Of a DNA stretch of 64,000 bases, positions 1 through 8,477 are shown piece after piece (the stretch's first letter is position 1; every line of letters begins with the position of its first letter). The position numbers and the translations under genes are program-made. The stretch is from Mesorhizobium sp. M4B.F.Ca.ET.203.01.1.1 (GTDB taxonomy: Bacteria; Pseudomonadota; Alphaproteobacteria; Rhizobiales; Rhizobiaceae): positions 558,001 through 622,000 of the forward strand of contig NZ_SRUO01000002.1 in NCBI RefSeq assembly GCF_004791025.1. The letters are read 5' to 3'. A model generated the notes under the pieces. The model saw nothing but the letters and a program-made list of their open reading frames with translations, was not told the origin of the DNA and did not search any database.

Positions 1-356
1 TGCCGTCGCGCTTCGTCGGCCGCGACGGCGAGCGCCTGCGCTTTGCCGCCGGCGAGCTGCCGCTGGAAGCTATATCCGAAACCGGCGAGATGCCGGCCGC
101 CGGCGAGATGCGCACCATCGGCGTGCGTCCCGAGGACCTGTTGGCGACCACCGAAGCCGCCGACGGCACCGCGCCGGCACGGGTGAGCGGCGTCGTCTTT
201 CACGGCCGCACGCTGCGCCTCCACGCCGAGCTGGGGCAGGGGATGCGGGTGGTGATCGATGCGCCGCGACGCGCCGACGGTTTTCAGTTCAGCGTCGGCG
301 ACGTGGCGCATATCAGCCTGCGCCGGGGCGCCAGCTGCCCTATGCTTTCCAGTTGA
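1..356 (+). CDS. ABC transporter ATP-binding protein, C-terminal TOBE part (5' truncated)
   Basis: This gene enters from the left edge. About 117 codons remain in the frame that starts at base 3, ending at the TGA at 354-356. The remnant carries the motif TIGVRPEDL followed by a short beta-rich segment, which is the TOBE/MOBE regulatory domain found at the C-terminus of MalK/UgpC/PotA-type importer ATPases. The nucleotide-binding domain would lie outside the window. It ends only 9 bases before the convergent GntR gene, so it closes an operon that starts to the left. The substrate cannot be told from this fragment. Confidence 0.75.
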   Translation, partial: PSRFVGRDGERLRFAAGELPLEAISETGEMPAAGEMRTIGVRPEDLLATTEAADGTAPARVSGVVFHGRTLRLHAELGQGMRVVIDAPRRADGFQFSVGDVAHISLRRGASCPMLSS

Positions 357-365
357 CCGCTTGCC

Positions 366-1067
366 TCAGGACGCCTTGGCGAAAAAACCCTGATAGTCGG
401 ATTTGGCCTGCAGCAGGCGCAGAATGTTCTCGCGTGAGCCTCGCACATGCGCGCGGGCGCGCTCGCCGGCAAGCGCCACATCACCGGCGCAGATCGCGTC
501 GACGATGCCGGTGTGCTCCTCGCGGGTGAGCTTCCACTCGTCCAGCCACAGAAGCTCCGTCCAGACATATTGCTGGCACTTGTCGAGTATGCCGCAGAGC
601 ATGCCGGAGAGCATCTCGTTGCCGCCGATTTCGGCGATCACGCGATGCAGGTCGATACCGACCTGCAGTTCCTCGAACTGCTCCCTGGTGCTGCGGTCGG
701 GGATCGCGGCCAGACGCTCGCATTCGGCAAGAACTGCGCGCAGCCGCGTCTTGTCGGCGGCGGTGGCGTTGGCCGCCGCCAGCTCGGTCGCGCGTCCGTC
801 GAGCAGCTCGCGGATGTCGAAGGCCTCGCGGAACATGGTGAGATTGAACTCGGCGACCAGATAGCCCTGGCGCGGACGGCCGATGACCAGGCCGTCGCGC
901 TCCAGCCGGTTGAAGGCCTCGCGCACCGGTGTGCGGCTGACCTTCAGGCGCTCGGCCATGTCGGCTTCCGTGACACGCGAGCCAGGCGGAATCTGGCCGG
1001 TGATGATCAGCGCCTTCAGCTTCTCGAACACCGAATCGCGCAGCGTGTTCTTTCTCTCCTTGCTCAA
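366..1067 (-). CDS. GntR-family (FadR/FCD subfamily) transcriptional regulator
   Basis: The product is about 233 residues. An N-terminal winged helix occupies roughly residues 10-75 and includes the recognition helix VSRTPVREAFNRLERDG. An all-helical FCD ligand domain follows, with the usual metal-binding set visible as one Asp (FDIRELLDG) and three His (GIDLHRVI, REEHTGIV, RARAHVRGS). I prefer the TTG start at 1067-1065 because a GGAGG lies 8 bases upstream; an ATG at 1175 would add 36 residues without a good ribosome site and without homology. It is divergent from the polyamine-type ABC operon, and a palindrome typical of this regulator class sits in the shared intergenic region, so it probably represses that operon. 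The ligand is unknown. Confidence 0.88.
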   Translation of the reverse strand: MSKERKNTLRDSVFEKLKALIITGQIPPGSRVTEADMAERLKVSRTPVREAFNRLERDGLVIGRPRQGYLVAEFNLTMFREAFDIRELLDGRATELAAANATAADKTRLRAVLAECERLAAIPDRSTREQFEELQVGIDLHRVIAEIGGNEMLSGMLCGILDKCQQYVWTELLWLDEWKLTREEHTGIVDAICAGDVALAGERARAHVRGSRENILRLLQAKSDYQGFFAKAS

Positions 1068-1204
1068 GCGTCCCGCCTCCAACGGTCTGTCATGGATTCG
1101 CAGTCTAGAGCCTTTTGGCGCTTGCTTGAAACAGGACCGTTTCGAGCAGAGTAGCGCTCCGGCCTTGGCCTCCATCTTTCGTCACCAAAAACGCATGGCG
1201 CGTG

Positions 1205-1232
1205 TTGACATCGGCTTCCGACGAATTACACT
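1205..1232 (+). promoter_or_regulatory. Candidate sigma-70 promoter of the polyamine-type ABC operon
   Basis: TTGACA at 1205-1210 is followed after 16 bases by TACACT at 1227-1232, a plausible -35/-10 pair. The predicted transcription start falls inside the palindrome at 1235-1250, about 60 bases upstream of the binding-protein ATG. Confidence 0.5.
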
Positions 1233-1234
1233 CA

Positions 1235-1250
1235 AAATTGTATACAAATT
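1235..1250. promoter_or_regulatory. Candidate GntR/FadR-type operator
   Basis: TTGTATACAA at 1238-1247 is a perfect 10-base palindrome, with further matching A/T pairs just outside it. FCD-type GntR proteins typically bind short palindromes with a T.GT...AC.A pattern, which this fits. It overlaps the expected transcription start of the operon at 1298 and lies between the regulator and its presumed target. Confidence 0.6.
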
Positions 1251-1297
1251 CGCATACCAAATCAACGATAATGGGAACACCGGTTGGAGAAGCGAAA

Positions 1298-2338
1298 ATG
1301 ACGAAGCTGCTTTGCATCAAAAGTCTTGCGGTCGCGGGGCTGCTGGCCTCGGTCGCCGTCCCGGCATCGGCCGCCGACACCATCACCGCCGCCTCCTGGG
1401 GCGGCACCTATCAGGAGGCGGAGACCAAGGCCTTCTTCGATCCGACGGCCAAGGAACTCGGCATCACCATCAAGCAGGACACCACCAACGGCCTCGACGA
1501 CGTGCGCCTGCAGGTCACCGGCAATGCCGTCAAATGGGACATCACCGAGCTCGGCGCCGACGAATGCGCGCGCGGCTCCAAGGAAGGCCTGTTCGAGAAG
1601 CTCGACTACAGCGTCATCGACAAGAGCGGCATCAATCCCAAGCTCGTCCATGACGACTGGGTCGGCATCTCCTACACCTCCGTGGTGCTGATCTACCGGA
1701 CCGACGTTTTCGGCGACAAGGGGCCGAAGACCTGGGCCGATTTCTGGGATGTCGAGAAATTCCCCGGCCGCCGCGCGCTCTCCGGCAGCCAGGCGACGGA
1801 AACGCTGAGTGTCGCCGCGCTCGCCAAGGGCATTCCGATCGACAAGGTCTATCCGGTCGACATCGACGGCGCGCTGCAATCCGTCGACAAGGTCAAGGGC
1901 CATATCGACGCCTGGTGGACCTCGGGCGCCCAGGCCATGCAGCTCGTCAAGGACGGCGAGGTCGACATGGCGAGCATCTGGAACGGCCGCGCCGGCACCT
2001 TGCGCAAGGAAGGCGCGCCGGTCAGCTTCTCCTTCGACCAAGGCGTTCTCACCGCCGACTGCATGGTCATCCCCAAAGGCTCGAAGAACAAGGACCTCGC
2101 CATGAAGGCGCTGGCCAAGTTCGTCAGCCCCGACCTTCAGGCCAATTTGCCGCTCTATGTCGACAACGGCCCGGCCAACGAAAAGGCCTTCGAGACCGGC
2201 AAGATCCCGCCGGAGCGGATCAAGGACATCAATTCCGCGCCGGACAACGTCAAGAAGCAGGTGCTGCAGGATCCCGAATTCTGGCGCGACACCCTCGTCG
2301 AGGCGACCGAGAAGTTCAACAACCTGATCCAGCAATAG
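1298..2338 (+). CDS. ABC transporter periplasmic binding protein, polyamine (PotD-like) type
   Basis: The protein is about 346 residues with a clear signal peptide (basic MTKLLCIK, hydrophobic core, cleavage after PASA near residue 25). The mature start ADTITAASWGGTYQEAE is typical of the spermidine/putrescine-like solute-binding family, which captures a small ligand in the periplasm and hands it to the membrane complex. The ATG at 1298 is chosen because GGAGA lies about 7 bases before it and the signal peptide follows at once; in-frame starts at 1202 and 1271 would bury the signal peptide. It heads an operon with ATPase, two permeases and a gamma-glutamyltransferase. The true substrate may be a gamma-glutamyl or polyamine-like compound; this is inference. 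Confidence 0.87.
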   Translation: MTKLLCIKSLAVAGLLASVAVPASAADTITAASWGGTYQEAETKAFFDPTAKELGITIKQDTTNGLDDVRLQVTGNAVKWDITELGADECARGSKEGLFEKLDYSVIDKSGINPKLVHDDWVGISYTSVVLIYRTDVFGDKGPKTWADFWDVEKFPGRRALSGSQATETLSVAALAKGIPIDKVYPVDIDGALQSVDKVKGHIDAWWTSGAQAMQLVKDGEVDMASIWNGRAGTLRKEGAPVSFSFDQGVLTADCMVIPKGSKNKDLAMKALAKFVSPDLQANLPLYVDNGPANEKAFETGKIPPERIKDINSAPDNVKKQVLQDPEFWRDTLVEATEKFNNLIQQ

Positions 2339-2342
2339 ACAG

Positions 2343-2386
2343 AGCAATTCCAGGAAAAGTGTGCAGCGGTTTTCCGTCCGGAATTG
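2343..2386. repeat. Palindromic intergenic repeat, type D copy 1
   Basis: The segment forms an imperfect hairpin: GCAATTCC near the left end pairs with GGAATTGC near the right end, and GGAAAA pairs with TTTTCC inside. It lies between the binding protein and the ATPase. The 15-base core AAGTGTGCAGCGGTT (2357-2371) recurs exactly at 40884-40898, so it belongs to a dispersed family. Confidence 0.65.
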
Positions 2387-2441
2387 CGTCACGACAAACT
2401 GCCGGGGCAGCGTCCAGGCGCTGCCCCAGCTCCGTCCCGCC

Positions 2442-3554
2442 ATGAATGATCCGGAGTCCAGGGAGATGCTTTTGTCCATCGCGCCGACCGCGCTTCCCAT
2501 CGGCATCAGCGGCATCGAAAAGAGATTCGGCGGCGTCTCGGTGCTGCGCGATCTTTCGCTCGATGTCGCGGCGGGTGAATTCCTGACGCTGCTTGGCCCG
2601 TCGGGCTCGGGAAAGACGACGCTGCTGATGATCCTGGCGGGCTTCGTCAGGGCGAATGCCGGCAGCATCAAGGTCGGCGGCGAGGAGATCATCGCCATGC
2701 CGCCGCACCGGCGCAACATCGGCATGGTGTTCCAGAACTATGCGCTGTTCCCGCATATGAATGTCTTCCACAACATCGCCTTTCCGTTGAAGCAGCGCCG
2801 CGTCTCGACGGCGGAGACGGCCGAGCGCGTCGAAAAGGCGCTGGACCTCGTGCAGTTGAAAGGGCTCGGCGAGCGCCGCGTCGACCAGCTTTCCGGCGGC
2901 CAGCGGCAGCGCGTGGCGCTGGCCCGCGCCATCGTCTTCGAGCCGCGCATCGTGCTGATGGACGAGCCGCTTTCGGCCCTGGACAAGAGCCTGCGCGAGC
3001 ACATGCAGATCGAATTGCGCAATCTGCATCGCCGGCTGGGCATGACGACCGTCTACGTCACCCACGACCAGCGCGAGGCGATCACCATGTCGGATCGCAT
3101 CGCCGTCATGAACGCCGGCTGCATCGAGCAGATCGACAGGCCGGAAGTGCTCTACGCCGCGCCCAAAACGCGCTTCGTCGCCGGCTTCATCGGCGATTCC
3201 AACTTCATCCCGGTCGAAAGCCGCAACGGCAGCGTCTGGTATGAGGACAGGAAGATCCGCATGACCTCTGCGGTGCCGGCCGCCGGCTGCCATCTGATGG
3301 TGGTGCGGCCGGAAAAGCTGCGCCTCGTCGCCGACGCTCAGCCGGCGGGCAGCGTCAATGTGATCCCGGCGACCGTCGGCGACGTCATCTACCAGGGCGA
3401 CAGTTTCGCCTGCTATGCCACCCTGCGCGACGGCCGCCAGGTGACGCTGCGCGACTATTGCCGCAGTGACGTGCTGGCCAGGCTGCCAGGGCCCGGCGAG
3501 CCGGTCAATCTCGGTATCGATGCCGAGGACGTGGTGCTGGTGGCGGCGGACTGA
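2442..3554 (+). CDS. ABC transporter ATP-binding protein, PotA-like
   Basis: The cytoplasmic ATPase of the importer has about 370 residues. It carries a Walker A (GPSGSGKT, about residues 52-59), the signature LSGGQRQR, a Walker B with LMDEPLSALD, the switch His in YVTHDQREA, and a C-terminal TOBE-type domain (VVRPEKLRLV onward). The start is uncertain: ATG 2442 and ATG 2466 are both in frame and neither has a good ribosome site, while a GTG at 2361 would read through a palindromic repeat. The stop overlaps the next ATG by one base (ATGA), indicating translational coupling. Confidence 0.87.
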   Translation: MNDPESREMLLSIAPTALPIGISGIEKRFGGVSVLRDLSLDVAAGEFLTLLGPSGSGKTTLLMILAGFVRANAGSIKVGGEEIIAMPPHRRNIGMVFQNYALFPHMNVFHNIAFPLKQRRVSTAETAERVEKALDLVQLKGLGERRVDQLSGGQRQRVALARAIVFEPRIVLMDEPLSALDKSLREHMQIELRNLHRRLGMTTVYVTHDQREAITMSDRIAVMNAGCIEQIDRPEVLYAAPKTRFVAGFIGDSNFIPVESRNGSVWYEDRKIRMTSAVPAAGCHLMVVRPEKLRLVADAQPAGSVNVIPATVGDVIYQGDSFACYATLRDGRQVTLRDYCRSDVLARLPGPGEPVNLGIDAEDVVLVAAD

Positions 3555-4471
3555 TGAGCATGCAATCCGCCATACTGCCCCATGCCGGTGCCCGGACGCT
3601 CAACGCCGATGCGTTGCATGCCGATGCGCGCCGCGAAACCTTCGGGCTGCTGGCGCTGCTGTCGCCCGGCCTGCTGCTCGTCTTCGCCGTCATCATCGTG
3701 CCGATCGGCTGGCTGTTCTGGCTGTCGCTGTTCGACGAGACCGGCTCGCTGAGCGCTTCGAACTACGCGCGCTTCTTCCAGCAGCCCTCCTACATCAAGA
3801 CCTTCCTCACCACCTTCAAGGTTGCCTTCGCCGTCACCGGCGCCTGCGTCGTGCTCGGCTATCCGCTGGCCTACATGCTGTCGCAACTGCCGCGCCGCGC
3901 GGCCTCGATCTGCCTGATCCTGGTCATCCTGCCGTTCTGGACCTCGGTGCTGGTGCGCACCTATGCCTGGCTGGTCATCCTGCAGCGCAAGGGCCTGATC
4001 AACAGCTGGCTGATCGACCTCGGCGTCATTAGCCAGCCGCTGCCGCTCGCCAACAATTTCGCCGGCGTCATTATCGGCATGACCCACATCATGCTGCCGT
4101 TCCTGGTGCTGCCGCTCTACGCCTCGATGAAGACGATCGACATCGATTGCCTGCGCGCCGGCATGAATCTCGGCGCCAGCCCGGCCGCCACCTTCCGGCA
4201 GATATTCTTCCCGCTGTCGCTGCCCGGCCTCGCCTCCGGCGTGGTCATCGTCTTCGTGCTCTGCCTCGGATTTTTCGTCACGCCGGCATTGATGGGCGGC
4301 GGCAAGGTCATCATGTGGGCGATGCGCATCGAGCAGACCACCAGCCTCTATTCCAACTGGGGCGCGGGGGCCGCGCTCGGCGTCGTGCTGCTTGCCGTCA
4401 CGCTCGCCCTGCTCGGCCTGTTCCAATGGCTGCTCGGCGCGCGCGCCACCGGCGTCTGGAGCTCGCGATGA
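3554..4471 (+). CDS. ABC transporter permease, PotB-like
   Basis: This inner-membrane protein of 305 residues has about six hydrophobic spans, the first at roughly residues 33-57. It carries the cytoplasmic EAA loop (GMNLGASPAATFRQIFFPLS, about residues 200-220) that docks with the ATPase. It starts inside the stop codon of the ATPase gene and overlaps the next permease by 4 bases, so the four transport genes form one translationally coupled unit. The organisation binding protein-ATPase-PotB-PotC is that of the polyamine/opine/thiamine-type importers. Confidence 0.88.
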   Translation: MSMQSAILPHAGARTLNADALHADARRETFGLLALLSPGLLLVFAVIIVPIGWLFWLSLFDETGSLSASNYARFFQQPSYIKTFLTTFKVAFAVTGACVVLGYPLAYMLSQLPRRAASICLILVILPFWTSVLVRTYAWLVILQRKGLINSWLIDLGVISQPLPLANNFAGVIIGMTHIMLPFLVLPLYASMKTIDIDCLRAGMNLGASPAATFRQIFFPLSLPGLASGVVIVFVLCLGFFVTPALMGGGKVIMWAMRIEQTTSLYSNWGAGAALGVVLLAVTLALLGLFQWLLGARATGVWSSR

Positions 4472-5268
4472 GCATGGAAAATGCCCTGCCCATATCGCAC
4501 CGGCAACGGCTCTGGCTCTATGCGCTCGGAGCGCTGGTCCTGCTGTTCCTGATCGCGCCGTCGGTCATCATCGTCATCATGTCCTTTTCCGGCTCGACGC
4601 TGCTGCAGTTCCCGCCCGAGCAATGGTCGCTGCGCTGGTACGAGAGCTATTTCGGTTCGGTCGAATGGCGCGATGCCACCATCGTCTCGGTGAAGGTCGC
4701 TGTAATGACGATGATCGTGGCGACGCCGCTCGGCACCGCTGCCGCCTATGCCATCAATGCCGGCACGCTTCGGCTGACCGGCGCCATCAACGCGCTGCTC
4801 ACCGCCTCGCTGATCATCCCGGTCATCCTGATCGGCATCGGCACCTTCTTCCTCTACGCCCGCATCGGCCTCAACAACACGCTGACCGGCCTCGTCATCG
4901 CGCATACCGTGCAGGCCCTGCCGCTGGTGGTGCTGACCGTTGTTTCCGGCCTGCGGTCCTACGACATGAACCAGGAGAAGGTGGCGCGCAGCCTCGGCGC
5001 CAACCGCTTCTCCGCCTTCCTTCAGGTGACGATGCCGCAGATCCGCTTCTCGATCGTCTCGGGCGCGCTGTTTGCCTTCATCACCTCCTTCGACGAGGTG
5101 GTGGTTTCGCTGTTCATCTCCGGCGGGGAAACCACGACGCTGACGCGCCGCATGTTTAATGCGCTACGCGACCAGATCGATCCGACCATTGCCGCCATTT
5201 CGACTTGCCTGATCGTGCTATCGATCGTCTTGTTGTCCGCCGCTCAGCTTTTCGGCCGCGGACGTTGA
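4468..5268 (+). CDS. ABC transporter permease, PotC-like
   Basis: This second inner-membrane subunit has 266 residues. Hydrophobic spans include ALGALVLLFLIAPSVIIVIM near residues 14-35, and an EAA loop is visible as VARSLGANRFSAFLQVTMP. I use the ATG at 4468, which overlaps the end of the previous permease (ATGA-type junction). The longer reading frame back to 4147 would be antisense-like nonsense inside the upstream gene. The next gene, a gamma-glutamyltransferase, begins immediately after the stop, which ties the enzyme to the transporter. Confidence 0.88.
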   Translation: MSMENALPISHRQRLWLYALGALVLLFLIAPSVIIVIMSFSGSTLLQFPPEQWSLRWYESYFGSVEWRDATIVSVKVAVMTMIVATPLGTAAAYAINAGTLRLTGAINALLTASLIIPVILIGIGTFFLYARIGLNNTLTGLVIAHTVQALPLVVLTVVSGLRSYDMNQEKVARSLGANRFSAFLQVTMPQIRFSIVSGALFAFITSFDEVVVSLFISGGETTTLTRRMFNALRDQIDPTIAAISTCLIVLSIVLLSAAQLFGRGR

Positions 5269-6876
5269 ATGCAGGGATACCGTAACAGCATGCGTGATTT
5301 TCAGTTTCCCGGCCGCTCGCCGGTCCGCGCCACCGAAGCCATGGCCGCGACCTCGCATCCGCTCTCGACCCTCGCCGCGATCGAGATGCTGCGCTCCGGC
5401 GGCAATGCGATGGACGCCGCCGTCTGCGCCGCCGCCGTGCAGGCCGTGGTCGAGCCGCAGTCGACCGGCATCGGTGGCGATTGTTTCGTGCTTTATTGCC
5501 CTAAGGGCGAGGGGAATGTGCTCGCCTTCAACGGCTCGGGCAGGGCGCCGGCGGCGGCGACCGTCGACTGGTATCTGGAGAAGGGCTTCAGCGAATTGCC
5601 AAAGCAGGGCCCGCATGCGGTCACCATTCCGGGGGCCGTCGACGCCTGGTGCAGGCTGCTGGAGGATCATGGCCGCAAGGGCATCGCCGACGCGCTGGCG
5701 CCGGCGATCCACTATGCCGAAAACGGCTATGTCGTGCACGACCGCGTCGCCTTCGACTGGAAAGATCCCGAGACCGATCTGTCGGCCGACGAGGTCGCGG
5801 CGCGCATCTTCCTGCCCGGCGGCAAACCACCCAGGGCCGGCGACGTCCATCGCCAGCCGGAGCTCGCCGAAACGCTGCGCATCATCGCCAGGAAAGGCCG
5901 TGCCGGCTTCTACGAGGGTGCGGTGGCCGAGGACATCGTCGGTCGCTTGCGCCAGCTCGGCGGGCTGCACACGCTCGACGATTTCGCTTCGACCAAGGGC
6001 GACTACAAGGCCCCGGTCGGCATCTCCTACAAGGGCTACGGCATCCATCAGATGCCGCCGAACAATCAGGGCCTGACCGCGCTTTTGATGTTGAACGTGC
6101 TCTCCGGTTTTGAGCTTGGCGGGCTCGACCCCAATGGCGCCGAGCGCCTGCATCTGGAGATCGAGGCCGGGCGGCTCGCCTACCGCGACCGCGATACATT
6201 TCTCGGCGACCAGGATCATGTCGCCGTCCCGGTGAAAGAGCTTTTGTCCGCCGTCTATGCCGACCGGCTGCGCGCCGCCATCGATCGCGAACGCGCCATG
6301 ACCGATTTGCCGCGCCTCGATCTGCCGGGCAGCGACACGGTCTACATCTCCGTCGTCGACCGTGACTTGAACGCGGTCAGCTTCATCAACTCGACCTACT
6401 ATTCCTTCGGCAGCGGCGTCGTCAGCCCAAAGACCGGCGTCGTGCTGCAGAACAGGGGCACCAGCTTCCGGCTCGATCCGAAACATCCGAACGCGATAGC
6501 CCCCGGCAAGCGGCCGATGCACACCATCATGCCGGGCATGATGACGAAGGACGGCCGCGCGGTGATGCCGTTCGGCGTCATGGGCGGCGGCTACCAGCCT
6601 TTCGGCCATGTCCATCTTTTGACCAATATGATCGACTTCGGCATGGACCCGCAGCAGGCGCTGGACGCGCCGCGCGTCTTCTACAATCACGACGTCGTCG
6701 AGGCGGAGCGAAACGTCCGCCCCGACACAGTTGAAGGCCTGCACCGGCGCGGCCATCAGGTGGTGGAGCCGGATCACCCGCTGGGCGGCGGGCAGGCCGT
6801 GCTGATCGACTGGGAGAAGGGAACGCTGACCGGCGCTTCCGATCCGCGCAAGGATGGAATGGCGCTCGGATACTGA
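5269..6876 (+). CDS. Gamma-glutamyltransferase family protein (Ntn hydrolase)
   Basis: The product is a 535-residue member of the gamma-glutamyltranspeptidase family, which self-cleaves and hydrolyses or transfers gamma-glutamyl groups. The N-terminal signature ATEAMAATSHPLSTLAAIEM and the conserved GGNAMDAAVCAA and STGIGGDCF blocks are present. The expected nucleophile is Thr357 in DTVYISVVD, at the start of the small subunit. In E. coli two Thr occur here (TTHYSVVD); the second is Val in this protein, so acceptor preference may differ. No signal peptide is present, so it should act in the cytoplasm on an imported substrate. ATG 5269 abuts the permease stop; ATG 5290 is an alternative start. 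Confidence 0.88.
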   Translation: MQGYRNSMRDFQFPGRSPVRATEAMAATSHPLSTLAAIEMLRSGGNAMDAAVCAAAVQAVVEPQSTGIGGDCFVLYCPKGEGNVLAFNGSGRAPAAATVDWYLEKGFSELPKQGPHAVTIPGAVDAWCRLLEDHGRKGIADALAPAIHYAENGYVVHDRVAFDWKDPETDLSADEVAARIFLPGGKPPRAGDVHRQPELAETLRIIARKGRAGFYEGAVAEDIVGRLRQLGGLHTLDDFASTKGDYKAPVGISYKGYGIHQMPPNNQGLTALLMLNVLSGFELGGLDPNGAERLHLEIEAGRLAYRDRDTFLGDQDHVAVPVKELLSAVYADRLRAAIDRERAMTDLPRLDLPGSDTVYISVVDRDLNAVSFINSTYYSFGSGVVSPKTGVVLQNRGTSFRLDPKHPNAIAPGKRPMHTIMPGMMTKDGRAVMPFGVMGGGYQPFGHVHLLTNMIDFGMDPQQALDAPRVFYNHDVVEAERNVRPDTVEGLHRRGHQVVEPDHPLGGGQAVLIDWEKGTLTGASDPRKDGMALGY

Positions 6877-6941
6877 TGCCCGCGGTTTCACGATTGAATG
6901 CTGCCGCTCGGCTGGATTTTTGCAGGCTGGAAAGATAGTCG

Positions 6942-8477
6942 GTGACCATGACCAATACCGCTGACACCGTGTACCTTGCGCACCGCCTCGCCTCCGGCGC
7001 CGCTGACGCGCCGGCTGTTTCGGCCCCTGACAGGCCGACGCTCACCCATGGCGGGCTGCGCCGGCTGATCCGCGAGACGGTCGCGAAGCTGAATGCGCTC
7101 GGCCTCGGCCGTGGCGACCGCGTGGCCATCGTGCTGCCGAACGGACCGGAGATGGCGACCGCCTTCCTCGCCGTGGCGGCGGCCGCCTCGACTGCTCCGC
7201 TCAATCCGGCCTATCGGGCCGACGAGCTCGATTTCTATCTCTCGGACATCGGCGCCAGGGCGATTCTGGTTGCCAGGGATGAGCACGGGCCGGCGGTCGA
7301 AGTCGCCGAGCGTCTCGGCATCCGCGTGCTGCGGTTGCTGCCGCCGGATGACGCGCCCGCCGGCAGCTTCGCCATCGAAGGCGATCCGGTCGGCCCGCCC
7401 GTCGCGTCGGGATTGGCAGCGGACGGCGACATCGCGCTGCTTCTCCACACTTCCGGCACCACCTCGCGCCCGAAGCTGGTGCCATTAAGCCATGCCAATC
7501 TTGCCGCCTCGGCCGCGCATATCGGCGCGACGCTCGGCCTGACCTCGGCCGATCGCTGCCTCAACATCATGCCGCTCTTCCACATTCACGGGCTGATCGC
7601 GGCTGTGCTGTCCTCGCTCGCCGCCGGTGGCAGCGTCTTCTGCACGCCGGGCTTCAATGCGCTACGCTTCTTCCACTGGCTGGGCGAGGCAAAGCCGAGC
7701 TGGTACACGGCGGTGCCGACCATGCATCAGGCGATCCTGCCGCGCGCCGCGCGCAATGCGGAAGCGCTTGCGGCGGCACCGCTGCGCTTCATCCGCTCGT
7801 CCTCCGCGTCCTTGCCGGCGCAGGTGATGGCCGAGCTGGAGGCGACCTTCGGCTGCCCGGTGATCGAATCCTACGGCATGACCGAGGCCGCGCATCAGAT
7901 GGCGTCCAACCGCCTGCCGCCAGGCCAGCGCAAGCCGGGCAGCGTCGGCGCCGCGGCCGGACCGGACGTAGCTGTCATGGCGCCGGACGGACGGCTGCTT
8001 GACGCCGGCGAGACCGGCGAGATCGTCATTAGCGGCCCCAACGTCACCGCAGGCTACGAGAAGAATCCCGACGCCAACGCCAGCGCCTTCGCCCACGGCT
8101 GGTTCCATACCGGCGACCAGGGCGTGCTCGACGAGGATGGCTATCTGCGCGTCACCGGCCGGCTGAAGGAGATCATCAATCGCGGCGGCGAAAAAATCTC
8201 GCCGCTCGAGGTCGACGGCGTACTGATGGACCATCCGGCGGTGGCGCAGGTCGTCACCTTCGCCATGCCGCACGACAAGCTCGGCGAAGAGGTCGCGGCC
8301 GCTGTCGTGCTGCGCGAAGGCCAGAGCGCCAGCGAGTCCGACATACGCGGCTTTGCGTCGACTCGGCTCGCCGATTTCAAGGTGCCGCGCAAGGTGCTGA
8401 TCCTGGACGAGATCCCGAAGGGCGCGACGGGAAAATTGCAGCGCATCGGTCTCGCGGCAAAACTCGGGCTCGGCTGA
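6942..8477 (+). CDS. AMP-forming acyl-CoA synthetase, possibly oxalate-CoA ligase type
   Basis: The protein of about 511 residues belongs to the ANL adenylating family, which activates a carboxylic acid with ATP and joins it to CoA. The phosphate loop LLHTSGTTSRPKLVPL is at about residues 166-181, the A5 motif ESYGMTEAA and the A7 motif WFHTGDQGVLDEDGYL follow, and the C-terminal catalytic Lys is in PKGATGKLQR. The SGTTSRPKLVPL variant is reminiscent of oxalyl-CoA synthetases (Pcs60/AAE3 group), but substrate assignment is tentative. It lies 65 bases after the gamma-glutamyltransferase on the same strand and its stop overlaps the next ATG, so it probably serves the same catabolic unit. Confidence 0.85.
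   Translation: MTMTNTADTVYLAHRLASGAADAPAVSAPDRPTLTHGGLRRLIRETVAKLNALGLGRGDRVAIVLPNGPEMATAFLAVAAAASTAPLNPAYRADELDFYLSDIGARAILVARDEHGPAVEVAERLGIRVLRLLPPDDAPAGSFAIEGDPVGPPVASGLAADGDIALLLHTSGTTSRPKLVPLSHANLAASAAHIGATLGLTSADRCLNIMPLFHIHGLIAAVLSSLAAGGSVFCTPGFNALRFFHWLGEAKPSWYTAVPTMHQAILPRAARNAEALAAAPLRFIRSSSASLPAQVMAELEATFGCPVIESYGMTEAAHQMASNRLPPGQRKPGSVGAAAGPDVAVMAPDGRLLDAGETGEIVISGPNVTAGYEKNPDANASAFAHGWFHTGDQGVLDEDGYLRVTGRLKEIINRGGEKISPLEVDGVLMDHPAVAQVVTFAMPHDKLGEEVAAAVVLREGQSASESDIRGFASTRLADFKVPRKVLILDEIPKGATGKLQRIGLAAKLGLG

Noticed and set aside
1262..2725. A 487-codon open frame antisense to the binding protein and ATPase genes
   Set aside because: No recognisable domains and low-complexity composition; the plus strand has unmistakable family motifs.
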